Origin: Rikenellaceae bacterium
Lineage (GTDB): Bacteria > Bacteroidota > Bacteroidia > Bacteroidales > Rikenellaceae
Direction: 5' to 3'
DNA length: 64,000 nucleotides
Assembly (NCBI GenBank): GCA_015059955.1
Contig: SUZK01000002.1
Coordinates: forward strand, 248,001-312,000
The translations under genes were made by a program, and so were the position numbers. Each line of letters opens with the position of its first letter. Position 1 is the first letter of the stretch. The notes under the pieces were generated by a model. The model had not been told where the DNA came from. It ran no database searches and worked only from the letters and a program-made list of their open reading frames with translations. This document shows, piece after piece, positions 1 through 8,736 of this stretch.

Positions 1-234
1 GCCACCATCGCGGCGTGTCATCGCGCGCGCCTCGCTATTGTAGGCATCGAACATATCGCCACACACCATGACGCGCTCAGCATTAGGAGCATAGAGGCGC
101 AGTGTCACACTGCCATCGGCAGCTATCTCGGGAGATATAACCTCCTGCTTCTGCCATAGGTTCTGCTGTGCCATGGCGCTCACAGAGGCTATAACCATGA
201 CCATAGCGACGATTGTTGAGCGAAGAATTTTCAT
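1..234 (-). CDS. Secreted esterase-like protein, N-terminal part only
   Basis: The first 78 residues are in the window; the rest lies beyond position 1. Residues 1-22 form a signal peptide (MKILRSTIVAMVMV... ending SAMAQ). The following residues (LWQKQEVISPEIAADGSVTL, then RLYAPNAERVMVCGDM) match the immunoglobulin-like E-set domain found before the catalytic domain of Bacteroidetes enterochelin-esterase or feruloyl-esterase-type enzymes. The fold assignment is a family-level recognition; the catalytic domain is not visible, so the substrate is unknown. It is transcribed away from the phosphodiesterase at 318, with which it shares a divergent promoter region. Confidence 0.6.
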   Translation of the reverse strand, partial: MKILRSTIVAMVMVIASVSAMAQQNLWQKQEVISPEIAADGSVTLRLYAPNAERVMVCGDMFDAYNSEARAMTRRDGG

Positions 235-264
235 AATCTCACAAATTATTGGTTATCACTATGA

Positions 265-292
265 CAAAGTTATAAAAATTTTCCTACTTTTG
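265..292. promoter_or_regulatory. Divergent -7 boxes between esterase and phosphodiesterase
   Basis: The plus strand carries TACTTTTG at 285-292, about 25 bases before the ATG at 318. The minus strand carries TAACTTTG at 272-265, about 30 bases before the ATG at 234. Both fit the Bacteroidetes -7 consensus TAnnTTTG. Confidence 0.5.
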
Positions 293-317
293 CCATAGTT
301 GTAAAAGATTATTTACG

Positions 318-815
318 ATGAAGATAGGTATTATATCAGATACGCATGGTACGTTCGACGATGTGTTGCGCAACTTCTTGGCGCCGTGTGACGAGATATG
401 GCACGCTGGCGACATAGGGTCGTTGGAGCTTGCCGACGAGATAAACGCCTTCAAGCCGCTGCGTGCCGTATATGGCAATGTTGACGGCGGCATGACACGT
501 CGTGTATATTCGGAGTTCGCATTCTTCGAGGTCGAGGGTGTCAAGGTGCTGATGACACATATCGGAGGCTACCCTCGTAAGTATGCCCCTAAGGCGCTAC
601 AACATATACACGGTGCGCGTCCTAAGCTCTTCGTAGCGGGCCATTCGCACATATTAAAGGTCATTTACGACCCTGTGTATGAGCTGTTGCACATTAATCC
701 TGGCGGTGCGGGCAACTATGGCATACATAGTGTACGTACGGCGGTGCGCTTCGATATCGAGGCGGGCGAGATAAAGAATATGGAGATTGGCGAGTGGCCA
801 CGAACAATGAGATAA
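318..815 (+). CDS. YfcE/MJ0936-type metallophosphoesterase
   Basis: The 165-residue protein has the full set of dimetal phosphoesterase motifs: D8-x-H10 (SDTHG), D32 (GDIGS), N54 (GNVD), H81 (THIGG), and H109-x-H111 (GHSH), followed by NPGG. This is the usual length for the YfcE family of small cytosolic phosphodiesterases, which act on phosphodiester model substrates in vitro; the natural substrate is generally not known. The start has a divergent promoter just upstream. Ten bases separate it from the next gene, so the two are probably cotranscribed. Confidence 0.85.
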   Translation: MKIGIISDTHGTFDDVLRNFLAPCDEIWHAGDIGSLELADEINAFKPLRAVYGNVDGGMTRRVYSEFAFFEVEGVKVLMTHIGGYPRKYAPKALQHIHGARPKLFVAGHSHILKVIYDPVYELLHINPGGAGNYGIHSVRTAVRFDIEAGEIKNMEIGEWPRTMR

Positions 816-825
816 ACAACGAACT

Positions 826-1776
826 ATGAGAGAGATAATCGTAACCTTACTATTTGCGCTTGTCGCCACGTGTGGCTATGCGCAGTCGGCAGTGACCAAG
901 CGTAGCGTACACTACGCCACTCACGACAATCAAGAGCTGATGATGGATATCTACACCGCGCCTGTGGCGGAGGATGCAGAGCCACGTGCAGCGATGATAT
1001 TTGCCTTTGGTGGTGGCTTCGTAGGCGGCCAGCGCGACCACGAGTACTACGATGTATACTTCGACCGCCTTGCTCGCGAGGGTATCGTCGTCGTGAGCAT
1101 CGACTATCGTCTGGGTCTACGTAACCTAAAGAGGGATATGGGCATTGCGGAGATGATTGCTGCCATGCAGCGCGCCGTAGATATAGCCACGGAGGATATG
1201 TACGCTGCAACGAACTACCTTATCGCTCATTGCGAGGAGCTTGGTGTCGACACCACAAAGATTATGCTTAGCGGCTCAAGTGCTGGAGCTATCGCCGCCG
1301 TGCAGGCCGAGTGGCAGCGGTGCAACCGCGCCCCTATTGCTGATGTTCTCCCCGATGACTTCCGCTATGCTGGTGTCGTTGCGTGTGCAGGAGCTATATT
1401 CTCGACAAAGGGCAAGCCTAAGTTTAATGATACGCCCGCACCGATGCTTCTCTTCCACGGCACGTCGGACAGCAACGTCCCCTACAACAAGGCCTCTATC
1501 ATGGGTATCGGCTTCTATGGCTCGAAGTATATCGCCAAGCAGCTCGATAGGGTAGATGGAGCGTATATGTTCTGCTCGGCAGCGTATGTCGACCACAGCC
1601 TTGCTGTGACACCCCTTATCTCGGGTTGCGATACAATCATGCAGTTCATACGCGACTATGTATACGATGGTTATAAGCTACGCACAAGTGTAGTGGTCGA
1701 GAGCATTAATGGCGACAAGCGACCTACACGCTTCGGGCCTATGGATTATCTGAAGACCAACTATGCTAATCGTTAG
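826..1776 (+). CDS. Secreted alpha/beta hydrolase (esterase-like)
   Basis: The 316-residue protein starts with a signal peptide (MREIIVTLLFALVATCGYAQ). An oxyanion-hole segment FGGGFVGG near residues 61-68 and the nucleophile elbow GSSAG near residue 150 mark the hormone-sensitive-lipase/BD-FAE branch of alpha/beta hydrolases. A later GTSDSNVPY segment would supply the acid and VDHS a candidate histidine. An esterase acting on acylated carbohydrate or a peptide-like ester is plausible; the substrate cannot be read from sequence. It is convergent with proS and followed by a hairpin at 1794-1828. Confidence 0.75.
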   Translation: MREIIVTLLFALVATCGYAQSAVTKRSVHYATHDNQELMMDIYTAPVAEDAEPRAAMIFAFGGGFVGGQRDHEYYDVYFDRLAREGIVVVSIDYRLGLRNLKRDMGIAEMIAAMQRAVDIATEDMYAATNYLIAHCEELGVDTTKIMLSGSSAGAIAAVQAEWQRCNRAPIADVLPDDFRYAGVVACAGAIFSTKGKPKFNDTPAPMLLFHGTSDSNVPYNKASIMGIGFYGSKYIAKQLDRVDGAYMFCSAAYVDHSLAVTPLISGCDTIMQFIRDYVYDGYKLRTSVVVESINGDKRPTRFGPMDYLKTNYANR

Positions 1777-1793
1777 TGGTGATACATATATGT

Positions 1794-1828
1794 AATAAGT
1801 AGCCGAGCACATTACTCGGCTACTTATT
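1794..1828 (+). terminator. Hairpin after the hydrolase gene
   Basis: Arms AATAAGTAGCCGAG and CTCGGCTACTTATT form a perfect 14-bp stem with a 7-nt loop, followed by TTAT. The right flank (GAGAGGTTGCAGATG, then CATATCACG near 1838-1868) matches the flank of the repeat units that follow, so this is probably the inner hairpin of a decayed member of the same family. Confidence 0.65.
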
Positions 1829-1873
1829 TTATGTAGTTGAGAGGTTGCAGATGCCCGCATATCACGTCAAATA

Positions 1874-2004
1874 AATTTGTTGTCAGAGTGGTGCAGTAGT
1901 GGCGCTGACATGATAAATCCCCGGATGGGACATACTATGCTGTATTTCCCATTCGGGGATTTGATTGAAGCGTCGCTGATGACTCAGTATCACCGCAAGC
2001 TAAT
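1874..2004. repeat. Nested-hairpin intergenic repeat, unit A1
   Basis: This is one of two tandem copies filling the gap between the convergent hydrolase and proS genes. It begins AATTTGTTGTCAGAG and ends CAGTATCACCGCAAGCTAATT. The inner hairpin at 1915-1962 pairs AAATCCCCG with CGGGGATTT and has the core GGGACATAC-loop-GTATTTCCC. Related units occur at 2002-2129, 21860-22137, 48546-48675 and 52247-52548. Confidence 0.8.
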
Positions 2005-2129
2005 TTGTTGTCAGAAGGGGTTAGATGTGGCCTCGACATGAAATTGGGCTGGATAGGACATACTTGACGTATTTCCTATTCAGCCCAATAATTGAGAGGT
2101 CGCAGATGACCCCTTATCACAACAAATTA
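2002..2129. repeat. Nested-hairpin intergenic repeat, unit A2, fused to the proS stop codon
   Basis: The outer inverted repeat is AATTTGTTGTCAGAAGGGGT at the left and ACCCCTTATCACAACAAATT at the right. The inner hairpin at 2044-2088 pairs TTGGGCTGGATAGG with CCTATTCAGCCCAA (a few mismatches). Read from proS, the unit begins TAATTTGTTGTGATAAGG, where TAA is the proS stop codon (2129-2127). Its flanks are almost identical to those of the unit at 52421-52548, which carries a different inner hairpin. Confidence 0.85.
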
Positions 2130-3611
2130 GTATGATTTGGCAAATAATACACGATACTTCGATGGCTTGCCTGAGAATACGCACTTGCCCTCCTCCTCGA
2201 CAACATCCATCGGTATGCAGCGTATGGTAGCCTTCGTAGCCTCCTTGATAGCCTGCTCGGTCTCGGGTGTGCCATCCCAGTGTGCCGAGATGAAGCCGCC
2301 CTTCTCGTTGAGCACCTGCTGGAACTCCTCCCATGTGTCTACCTTCGTAATCATTGAGTTACGGTAGTCGAGAGCCTTCTGGAAGATGTTATGCTGTATC
2401 TCGTCGAGCAACGCTACGATGCGCTCCGTCAGACCCTCCTGCGATACTACCTCCTTGGTGAGGGTGTCGCGGCGGGCAAGCTCGATGGTGCCATTCTCCA
2501 TGTCGCGAGGACCGAGAGCCAAGCGTACAGGAACACCCTTCAACTCGTACTCGGCGAACTTGAAGCCCGAACGCACGTTGTCACGAGCGTCGACCTTGAC
2601 AGATACACCCTTTGCACGTAGCTCCTTGGCCATCTCCTCGAGGCGTGCCGCCACCTGAAGGCGCTGCTCCTCACCCTTGTATATAGGCACCATGACAACT
2701 TGTATAGGTGCGAGCTTTGGAGGAAGCACAAGGCCGTTGTTGTCGGAGTGTGCCATAATCAAGGCACCCATAAGACGTGTCGATACGCCCCACGACGTAG
2801 CCCATACGTACTCCTGCTTACCCTCCTTAGAGGTGTACTGCACGTCGAAGGCCTTGGCGAAGTTCTGGCCGAGGAAGTGCGATGTACCACTCTGCAACGC
2901 CTTGCCATCCTGCATCAATGCCTCGATGGTGAGGGTGTCGACAGCACCTGCAAAGCGCTCGTTAGGCGACTTGTGGCCCACGATAACGGGCACGCCCATC
3001 CACTCCTCGGCGAATGTTCGGTAGACGTTAATCATGCGCTCGGTCTCCTCCATAGCCTCCTCGGCTGTGGCGTGTGCTGTGTGACCCTCCTGCCATAGGA
3101 ACTCGGCAGTACGCAAGAAGAGACGTGTACGCATCTCCCAACGTACCACGTTTGCCCACTGGTTGCAGAGGATAGGTAGGTCGCGGTATGAGGTAATCCA
3201 GTTCTTGTATGTGTTCCAGATGATGGTCTCCGACGTAGGACGCACGATAAGCTCCTCCTCGAGACGTGCTGCAGGGTCTACAACAACGCCATTGCCCTCG
3301 GGGTCGTTCTTTAGTCGATAGTGCGTAACCACGGCGCACTCCTTGGCGAAGCCCTCAACGTGGCTTGCCTCGCGCGAGAAGAATGACTTGGGGATGAAGA
3401 GTGGGAAGTAGGCGTTCTCGTGGCCTGTCTCCTTGAACATCTTGTCGAGCACCTCGTGCATCTTCTCCCAGATGGCATAGCCATAGGGCTTGATAACCAT
3501 ACAGCCACGCACAGCAGAGTTCTCTGCCAAGCCTGCCTTGATAACCAAATCGTTGTACCACTGCGAGTAGTTCTCGTCGCTCTTGGTAAGGTCTTTTAAT
3601 TCAACTGCCAT
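2127..3611 (-). CDS. proS: Prolyl-tRNA synthetase, type 3 (archaeal/eukaryotic-like)
   Basis: The 494-residue protein charges tRNA-Pro with proline in the cytosol. Class II motifs are seen: RPTSETIIW and [20 protein letters not shown] (motif 2 region), [10 protein letters not shown], and [20 protein letters not shown] (motif 3). The bacterial editing insertion is absent and the chain ends in SY, as in the compact type 3 ProRS with its C-terminal zinc-binding-like domain ending in tyrosine. The start ([20 protein letters not shown]) lies about 50 bases after a good promoter. The stop codon is the first triplet of a nested-hairpin repeat (2002-2129). Confidence 0.95.
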   Translation of the reverse strand: MAVELKDLTKSDENYSQWYNDLVIKAGLAENSAVRGCMVIKPYGYAIWEKMHEVLDKMFKETGHENAYFPLFIPKSFFSREASHVEGFAKECAVVTHYRLKNDPEGNGVVVDPAARLEEELIVRPTSETIIWNTYKNWITSYRDLPILCNQWANVVRWEMRTRLFLRTAEFLWQEGHTAHATAEEAMEETERMINVYRTFAEEWMGVPVIVGHKSPNERFAGAVDTLTIEALMQDGKALQSGTSHFLGQNFAKAFDVQYTSKEGKQEYVWATSWGVSTRLMGALIMAHSDNNGLVLPPKLAPIQVVMVPIYKGEEQRLQVAARLEEMAKELRAKGVSVKVDARDNVRSGFKFAEYELKGVPVRLALGPRDMENGTIELARRDTLTKEVVSQEGLTERIVALLDEIQHNIFQKALDYRNSMITKVDTWEEFQQVLNEKGGFISAHWDGTPETEQAIKEATKATIRCIPMDVVEEEGKCVFSGKPSKYRVLFAKSY

Positions 3612-3668
3612 ATATCGTAAAAATTATTATTTTCGCTTGGTTGTGGCTCTGTAAGAGCATCGAACGGA

Positions 3669-3676
3669 CAAAGGTA
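3669..3676 (-). promoter_or_regulatory. -7 box for proS
   Basis: TACCTTTG on the minus strand, with a TTTC about 18 bases upstream, is close to the Bacteroidetes promoter consensus. It implies a 5' leader of roughly 50 bases. Confidence 0.6.
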
Positions 3677-3699
3677 CGAAAAAAACTGCAAATCGAAAT

Positions 3700-3943
3700 A
3701 TTTTGTTCGCTATAATTTGTGCTTTGTCGCTTGATGGCGCTCCGCTTAGGATGGCGCTTTGCTTGTGAGGGCGCAGACAAAGCCTGCTTGCGAGGGCGCT
3801 TCGCTTGATGAAAATTAAGGAGCTATGCTCCACCCTAATAGAGAGCTTTCGCTATGTCCGATGAAGGTAGCTCCGCTCCCGCCCGAACGAGGGCTCTGCC
3901 CGCCCGACAATGTGGGCAATGCCAGTAACCATTGTTCGTTGAA
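3700..3943. other. Non-coding gap with many small imperfect hairpins
   Basis: No convincing gene. The stretch contains many short self-complementary pieces such as GGAGCTATGCTCC, GTAGCTCCGCTC and GGGCTCTGCCC, and repeated GAGGGCGCTTCGCTTG-like words. Similar words recur near 32878-32935. A 68-codon frame at 3825-4031 is not supported by any recognisable product. Confidence 0.4.
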
Positions 3944-3973
3944 CAAAAAAATAGGCGGGAGTTCCGCCTATTT
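3944..3973 (-). terminator. Terminator of the Sel1-repeat gene
   Basis: On the minus strand AAATAGGCGG pairs with CCGCCTATTT around a 5-nt loop and runs into seven T residues. It lies 21 bases after the TAA at 3994-3996, which is the stop of the uninterrupted Sel1 frame, not the TAG at 4093. Confidence 0.8.
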
Positions 3974-4092
3974 GTATCAGCACACCAAAAGCCTTACCAT
4001 GTCTCTCCCATCCTACTTAATGCCGTTTTAGCCTCGGCATCGCCCTGTTCAGCAACCTTGCGATACCACTTAACAGCCTCAGCGTAATTCTG

Positions 4093-5028
4093 CTATACTC
4101 CTATGCCATGTTCGTAGCAAACGCCTAAATTATATTGTGCATTGGCATGGCCCTGCTCGGCCGCCTTGCGGTACCACTTAACAGCTTCAGCGTAATTTTG
4201 GGCTACACCTTGGCCAAAACAGTAGCAAACACCTAAATTATATTGTGCACTGGCAACGCCCTGCTCGGCCGCCTTGCGATACCACTTAACGGCTTCGGCG
4301 TAACTCTGGTCTACACCTCGCCCATCATAGTAGCATTGGCCTAAATTATATTGTGCCTCGGCATGACCCTGCTCGGCAGCCTTGCGACACCACTTAACAG
4401 CTTCGGCGTAATTCTGGTCTACACCTTTGCCAAAATAGTAGCATTGGCCTAAATTATATTGTGCCTCGGCAACGCCCTGCTCGGCCGCCTTGCGACACCA
4501 CTTAATGGTTTCGGCGTAACTCTGGTCTACACCTCGCCCATGATAGTAGCAAACGCCTAAATTATATTGTGCCTCGGCATGGCCCTGCTCGGCCGCCTTG
4601 CGATACCACTTAACAGCCTCAGCGTAACTCTGGTCTACACCTAGGCCAAATTCATAGCAACCGCCTAAATTACATTGTGCCTCGGCATGGCCCTGCTCGG
4701 CCGCCTTGCGACACCACTTAACGGCTTCGGCGTAACTCTGGTCTACACCTCGCCCATCATAGTAGCAAACACCTAAATTATATTGTGCCTCGGCATAGCC
4801 CTGCTCGGCCGCCTTGCGAAACCACTTAACAGCCTCAGCGTAATCCTGGGCTACACCTTGGTCCAAACAGTAGCAAACACCTAAATTATATTGCGCCTCA
4901 GCAACGCCCTGCTCGGCCTCAACTCTATAATCATCTGCCGACTGTGCCGATGCGTTTGTAGGCACGAACAGTGCGATGATAGCAGCTGCCAAGAGTTGCA
5001 ACAGCGAAAAATGAAGACTTTGTTTCAT
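4093..5028 (-). CDS. Secreted Sel1-like repeat protein with an early stop
   Basis: The 311-residue product has a signal peptide (to about residue 29, TNASAQ) and then eight successive 36-residue Sel1/TPR-like repeats with the pattern AEAQYNLGVCYxxGxGV-xQxYAEAVKW-RKAAEQG. Such solenoids mediate protein-protein contacts; a partner is not evident. The TAG at 4095-4093 falls inside the last repeat, where the other copies have GCC or GAC. The same frame continues through QNYAEAVKWYRKVAEQG and ends at a TAA at 3994-3996, just before a good terminator. The ancestral protein was therefore probably 344 residues long. The truncated form keeps most repeats and may still work. Confidence 0.8.
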   Translation of the reverse strand: MKQSLHFSLLQLLAAAIIALFVPTNASAQSADDYRVEAEQGVAEAQYNLGVCYCLDQGVAQDYAEAVKWFRKAAEQGYAEAQYNLGVCYYDGRGVDQSYAEAVKWCRKAAEQGHAEAQCNLGGCYEFGLGVDQSYAEAVKWYRKAAEQGHAEAQYNLGVCYYHGRGVDQSYAETIKWCRKAAEQGVAEAQYNLGQCYYFGKGVDQNYAEAVKWCRKAAEQGHAEAQYNLGQCYYDGRGVDQSYAEAVKWYRKAAEQGVASAQYNLGVCYCFGQGVAQNYAEAVKWYRKAAEQGHANAQYNLGVCYEHGIGV

Positions 5029-5155
5029 AGTCGTAAAAAGTTATGTGTTAGATTAATTACACAAATATATCAAATAAAACTCATTTAACCAAATATTTGT
5101 GCAATATTAATCTCTGTTGTTTCTCAGGCAGACCATTGCTCATTGATAAGAAAAA

Positions 5156-5180
5156 TGGGCGCTGTCCGCGACAACGCCCA
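5156..5180 (-). terminator. Terminator after the dipeptidyl peptidase gene
   Basis: On the minus strand GGGCG-T-TGTC pairs with GACA-G-CGCCC and is followed by ATTTTTCTT. Near-identical sequences end the gene at 7833 and the hom gene (7785-7808 and 14716-14741). Confidence 0.8.
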
Positions 5181-5204
5181 TCTTTGAACACTCATCTTAC
5201 AACA

Positions 5205-7640
5205 TTAGATATCGTTGTTGAGCTGTGGGATATCGGTCGATGTCTGCTTCTCGCCCAAGAGGTGCTCCGAGAAGTAGTCGGCCATGCGCCAGAAGAAGTA
5301 CTCGTTCATATCACCAAAGCCGTGGCGCTGACCAGGCAACAGAAGCATGTCGAAGCGCTTGTTGGCACGAATCAAAGCGTCCACAACGCGGAGCGTACAA
5401 CCAGGGTGTACGTTCTCGTCGATGTCGCCATGTACGAGCAGCAGCTTGCCCTTAAGGCGCGATGCTATCTCGTGGTTTGCCGAAATCTGGTACTCGAAGA
5501 CAATCTCGCCATCTACCTCCTTCTCCATGATGCCGTGGTGCTTCTCGCTCCACCAGCGGTTGTAGATGTTGTTGTCGTGGTTACCGGCGCACGATACCGC
5601 AACATCGAAGAAGTCGGGGTACATGAGGATAGCAGCTGTCGACATGAAGCCACCACCTGAGTGACCGTGGATACCTACGCGCTCGATGTCGATGAATGAG
5701 TGGCGTGCTGCGAGCTGCTGCGCTGCAACAACCTTATCCTTAAGACCGTAGTCGCGTAAGTTGCCATAGCCGTAGTTATGGTACCACTTCGAGCGGTCGG
5801 GGTGACCACCGCGGTTACCTACGGTGATGACGATGAAGCCCATCTGCGCAAGGCGGTCGGTGCGTACAAGTGGGTGATACCACGACTGCTCAACAGCCTC
5901 GGTCTGAGGACCAGGGTATACGTACTCGATGATAGGGTACTTCTTATTTGGGTCGAAGTCGTAAGGCTTGTACATCACGCCGTGGAGGTCGGTGATGCCG
6001 TCGGCAGCCTTAACAACGAATGGCTCAGGGTACTGGTAGCCTACGGCGAATAGAGGGTCGAGGTTGACACTCTCAAGCTCCATTACCTTGCGGCCATCGG
6101 TGCTATAAAGGTCGGCCTTGGGCGCTGCATCTACGCGCGAGTAGTTGGCAACGAAGAAGCGACGGTCATCCGACAGTGAGAATGTGCCGTTGAAATCCTT
6201 GGGGTCGAGCTGCTTGAGGCCTGTGCCGTCGTAGTTCACGCGGAAGAGGTGCAAGAAGTAGGGGTTCTCATCCTTGTTGTAGCCCGTAGCAGTGAAGTAG
6301 ATGACGCGCTTGCTGTCGTCGACGCCCAATACCTCCGATACGTGCCACTCGCCCTTTGTGATTGGGTTAAGAAGCTCACCATCAACGCTATAACGATAGA
6401 GGTGTGCCCAGCCTGTGCGCTCCGACCACTGGATAAACTCCTTGTCGCCATTTATGAGCTTAGGCATCTGCCACTCGATAGAGGTGTTCATCTGCTCGAC
6501 AACAACATCCTTAGCCGTTGCCGTAGCCACGTCGACAACGCAGAGGTCGGCACGCTTGATGTCACGGCTCTGACGTATTACGTAGAACTTGGTGTTGTCA
6601 CCCTGCCATACCATGCGCATAGGGCGCTTATACATATCGGCATGCTTCATAGGGCGGTTGCAGATGAAGAGCATCTGCTCGGCATACTTCGCCATATCCA
6701 CCTCGCGGCGCTCAAACTTTTCGGTGTCGAAGAGCTCAAGCCAGAACTTAGGGCTCTCCTCACCAGGCATCTGATACTTGTAGGTGAAGAGCTCGGGGCG
6801 CTCCTTGAGGATGTTGATAACCCAGAAGTCCTTGAGTGCCGACACGTCGCTACGTACCGTTGCAAAGTGCTTCGAGTCGGGCGACCACTGCAAGTATACG
6901 CGGTAGCGCTCGTCGGGCTTAATCTGCTCTATGCAGTCCTCGAACCAGTGGTAGGCGGTATTCTCCTCGGCATCGGTGGTTATCTGATGCTCGACAATAG
7001 TCGTATCCTCAGGGTTCTTGGCGAGCTTCTCGACATCCTCCATCGACATATACCATAGGTTGTTGTTCTTCTGGTATACGGCAATCTTGCCATCGGGAGA
7101 GACGTTAGCCCACTCTGGGATGTCGGCCTTGCGCTCATCTATCTGCTCGAGGCTCTGCGCAGCTATGTCCCACTTGAAGTGGAAGACAAGCGCCTTACCC
7201 TCATCATCCTTTGGCGCGTAGACATTATTCTCGACCATCACCTTGTGTGGTGCTATGTCGAAGAGCACGACGTTGTCCTGCTCAAGCTCGATATTCTCGA
7301 TTGGTAGGTGCTGAGCATCGAAGGGGTAGTTCGTGGCGATGGTCACCTTCTCCGCGAGGTCGCTCATCGACCACATCTCGCTCTTCTTGCCCGAGGCGGG
7401 GTCAACAATGTAGTAGTGGATGTCGTCGATGGTCTGCCACTTGTACCAGAACTTGTTAGATGACTCGAACCAGTTGGCGCGAACCGATGTCTGTGGCACA
7501 AGACGGCGCACCTTCGTAGGTGAGAACTGCTCAGCGAGGTTGTAGTTGGGCGTCACAGCCTCGGGCTCCGAGGCGTGAGCACCGCTTGCTGCGACAATGG
7601 CGAGCGCAGCAATAAGTAGACTCTTTAGATTTCGTATCAT
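5205..7640 (-). CDS. S9 family prolyl dipeptidyl peptidase (DPP IV type), exported
   Basis: The 811-residue enzyme has a signal peptide (MIRNLKSLLIAALAIVAASG), an N-terminal beta-propeller region (roughly residues 50-540) with repeated YRVYLQWSPDSKHFA- and RMVWQGDNTKFY-like blades, and a C-terminal alpha/beta hydrolase domain. The catalytic triad is visible: S661 in GHSGGG, D741 in HGDIDENV, and H773 in QRHGFGD. The family removes X-Pro or X-Ala dipeptides from peptide N-termini, here most likely in the periplasm for peptide feeding. The active-site GHSGGGF replaces the more common GWSYGG of DPP IV. It is a single-gene unit with its own promoter (7683-7690) and terminator. Confidence 0.88.
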   Translation of the reverse strand: MIRNLKSLLIAALAIVAASGAHASEPEAVTPNYNLAEQFSPTKVRRLVPQTSVRANWFESSNKFWYKWQTIDDIHYYIVDPASGKKSEMWSMSDLAEKVTIATNYPFDAQHLPIENIELEQDNVVLFDIAPHKVMVENNVYAPKDDEGKALVFHFKWDIAAQSLEQIDERKADIPEWANVSPDGKIAVYQKNNNLWYMSMEDVEKLAKNPEDTTIVEHQITTDAEENTAYHWFEDCIEQIKPDERYRVYLQWSPDSKHFATVRSDVSALKDFWVINILKERPELFTYKYQMPGEESPKFWLELFDTEKFERREVDMAKYAEQMLFICNRPMKHADMYKRPMRMVWQGDNTKFYVIRQSRDIKRADLCVVDVATATAKDVVVEQMNTSIEWQMPKLINGDKEFIQWSERTGWAHLYRYSVDGELLNPITKGEWHVSEVLGVDDSKRVIYFTATGYNKDENPYFLHLFRVNYDGTGLKQLDPKDFNGTFSLSDDRRFFVANYSRVDAAPKADLYSTDGRKVMELESVNLDPLFAVGYQYPEPFVVKAADGITDLHGVMYKPYDFDPNKKYPIIEYVYPGPQTEAVEQSWYHPLVRTDRLAQMGFIVITVGNRGGHPDRSKWYHNYGYGNLRDYGLKDKVVAAQQLAARHSFIDIERVGIHGHSGGGFMSTAAILMYPDFFDVAVSCAGNHDNNIYNRWWSEKHHGIMEKEVDGEIVFEYQISANHEIASRLKGKLLLVHGDIDENVHPGCTLRVVDALIRANKRFDMLLLPGQRHGFGDMNEYFFWRMADYFSEHLLGEKQTSTDIPQLNNDI

Positions 7641-7682
7641 ATAGTTTTAGGTTTGATTGCTTATTGTTGGTGCAAACTCTCG

Positions 7683-7690
7683 CAAAGATA
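7683..7690 (-). promoter_or_regulatory. -7 box for the dipeptidyl peptidase
   Basis: TATCTTTG on the minus strand, 43 bases before the start codon. Confidence 0.55.
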
Positions 7691-7719
7691 AGAAAAAAAG
7701 ATGAAAGTTCAAAGACTTA

Positions 7720-7780
7720 CTACAAATGAGCAATTAGCAATGAGCAGAGAGCAACCATTGCTCATTTCTCATTGAAAAAA
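7720..7780. repeat. ATGAGCAATTAGCAATGAG low-complexity tract
   Basis: An A/T-rich stretch built of overlapping words such as ATGAGCAATTAGCAATGAGC and its complement TTGCTCATTTCTCATTG. Similar tracts occur at 5131-5147, 19146-19205, 35785-35823 and 36965-36991, always between genes. Confidence 0.6.
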
Positions 7781-7784
7781 GAAG

Positions 7785-7808
7785 GGGCGCTGTCCTGCGA
7801 CAACGCCC
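7785..7808 (-). terminator. Terminator after the outer-membrane protein gene
   Basis: On the minus strand GGGCGTTGTC pairs with GACAGCGCCC (one mismatch, loop of 4), followed by CTTCTTTTTTC. It is a close copy of the hairpins at 5156-5180 and 14716-14741. Confidence 0.8.
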
Positions 7809-7832
7809 ATCTTTCATCCGTACTCTGTACTC

Positions 7833-8708
7833 TTAAAACGCAACTCCCGCATTAATAAGTGCGTAGTGGCGGTTAGAGGTAGGGTTATATGTGTAACCCA
7901 CGCTCACGGGGATGGTGGCCGCACCAACCTCAAACTCGCGGCTCAGCTGCAACGATAGGTTCGTCACGTTGAAGCCCTCTGGGAGATTGTCGAAGTCGAG
8001 CTCATAGCCCCCATCGACCATCTTGCGAGGACCGGCACACCAGAAGGGCGCTGTCCAGGGCGAGGCACCAGCCGTAATCTCAATGTCGAAGAGCTCTTTA
8101 ACAGGCTGAGTATATGCGACCTCGAAGTATGACGAGAAGGCGCGACGCCTCTTCGAGCCATCGTCGTTATAGAGCCAGTCTGCCGCGTGTAGGAATGTCG
8201 TACCCCAGTGCAGGCGCAGGCGGTCGAAGAGGGTATACTCGATGGTAGCGGTGAGGCTATGGTTCTCGTCATCGAGGAAGTCGTTCTGCCAGAAGGCCTT
8301 GCCATAGTCGCACCACACGTCGTAGACCGTGATGGATAGGTTCTCGTAGTCGAAGCCGAGGGTTATGTCGAGCTCCTGATAGGTGCTCAGCGTCGAGTAG
8401 TTATACCATAGGTCGACGTAGAAAGCACCGAGGCCGAGCGTCACGCTGGGCTGTATAGCGGGGTCGAAGATGTTGCCATAGTACGACTGGTCGTAGCCAC
8501 GCCATAGGTAGTTCGAAGTGATATTTGCACCTGCCTCCCACCAGAAGAGACCCTCGTCGTCATCCTCTACATCCGAGGGTAGTGCCGTTGTGGGGGTAGG
8601 TGTTGTTGCAGGCGTTGCTGTGTTACCTGTCTCGTTGTTGTTGGTTGATGCCTGCGCAGACACTGCAAGTGCAATGGTGGCAAGCAAAAGAGTAATCTTT
8701 CTTGTCAT
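7833..8708 (-). CDS. Putative outer-membrane beta-barrel protein
   Basis: The 291-residue protein has a signal peptide (to about residue 20, SAQAS), a Thr/Pro-rich spacer (residues 22-45), an acidic DVEDDDEG patch, and then alternating aromatic/hydrophobic strands ending in AGVAF, a typical barrel C-terminal strand with terminal Phe. The segment SNYLWRGYDQS resembles the YLWRG signature of TorF-like putative outer-membrane proteins. Function is unknown. It lies 28 bases after potD on the same strand with no evident promoter of its own, so it may be the last gene of the pot operon. Confidence 0.6.
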   Translation of the reverse strand: MTRKITLLLATIALAVSAQASTNNNETGNTATPATTPTPTTALPSDVEDDDEGLFWWEAGANITSNYLWRGYDQSYYGNIFDPAIQPSVTLGLGAFYVDLWYNYSTLSTYQELDITLGFDYENLSITVYDVWCDYGKAFWQNDFLDDENHSLTATIEYTLFDRLRLHWGTTFLHAADWLYNDDGSKRRRAFSSYFEVAYTQPVKELFDIEITAGASPWTAPFWCAGPRKMVDGGYELDFDNLPEGFNVTNLSLQLSREFEVGAATIPVSVGYTYNPTSNRHYALINAGVAF

Positions 8709-8736
8709 CGTTGTACTGATTCTATGTTAGGTTAGT

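Noticed and set aside
1784..2129. An insertion sequence or MITE with target-site duplication at the proS 3' end.
   Set aside because: No transposase and no clear target duplication. TAA at both ends is part of the inverted repeat itself, so insertion cannot be separated from structure with one genome.
3825..4031. 68-codon frame before the Sel1 gene.
   Set aside because: It crosses the Sel1 terminator and consists of translated hairpin fragments.
6249..7058. 269-codon open frame antisense to the dipeptidyl peptidase, and similar long antisense frames under potA, lpxD, lon and nfnB.
   Set aside because: They arise from the strong codon bias of the real genes; no recognisable domain, signal or promoter.
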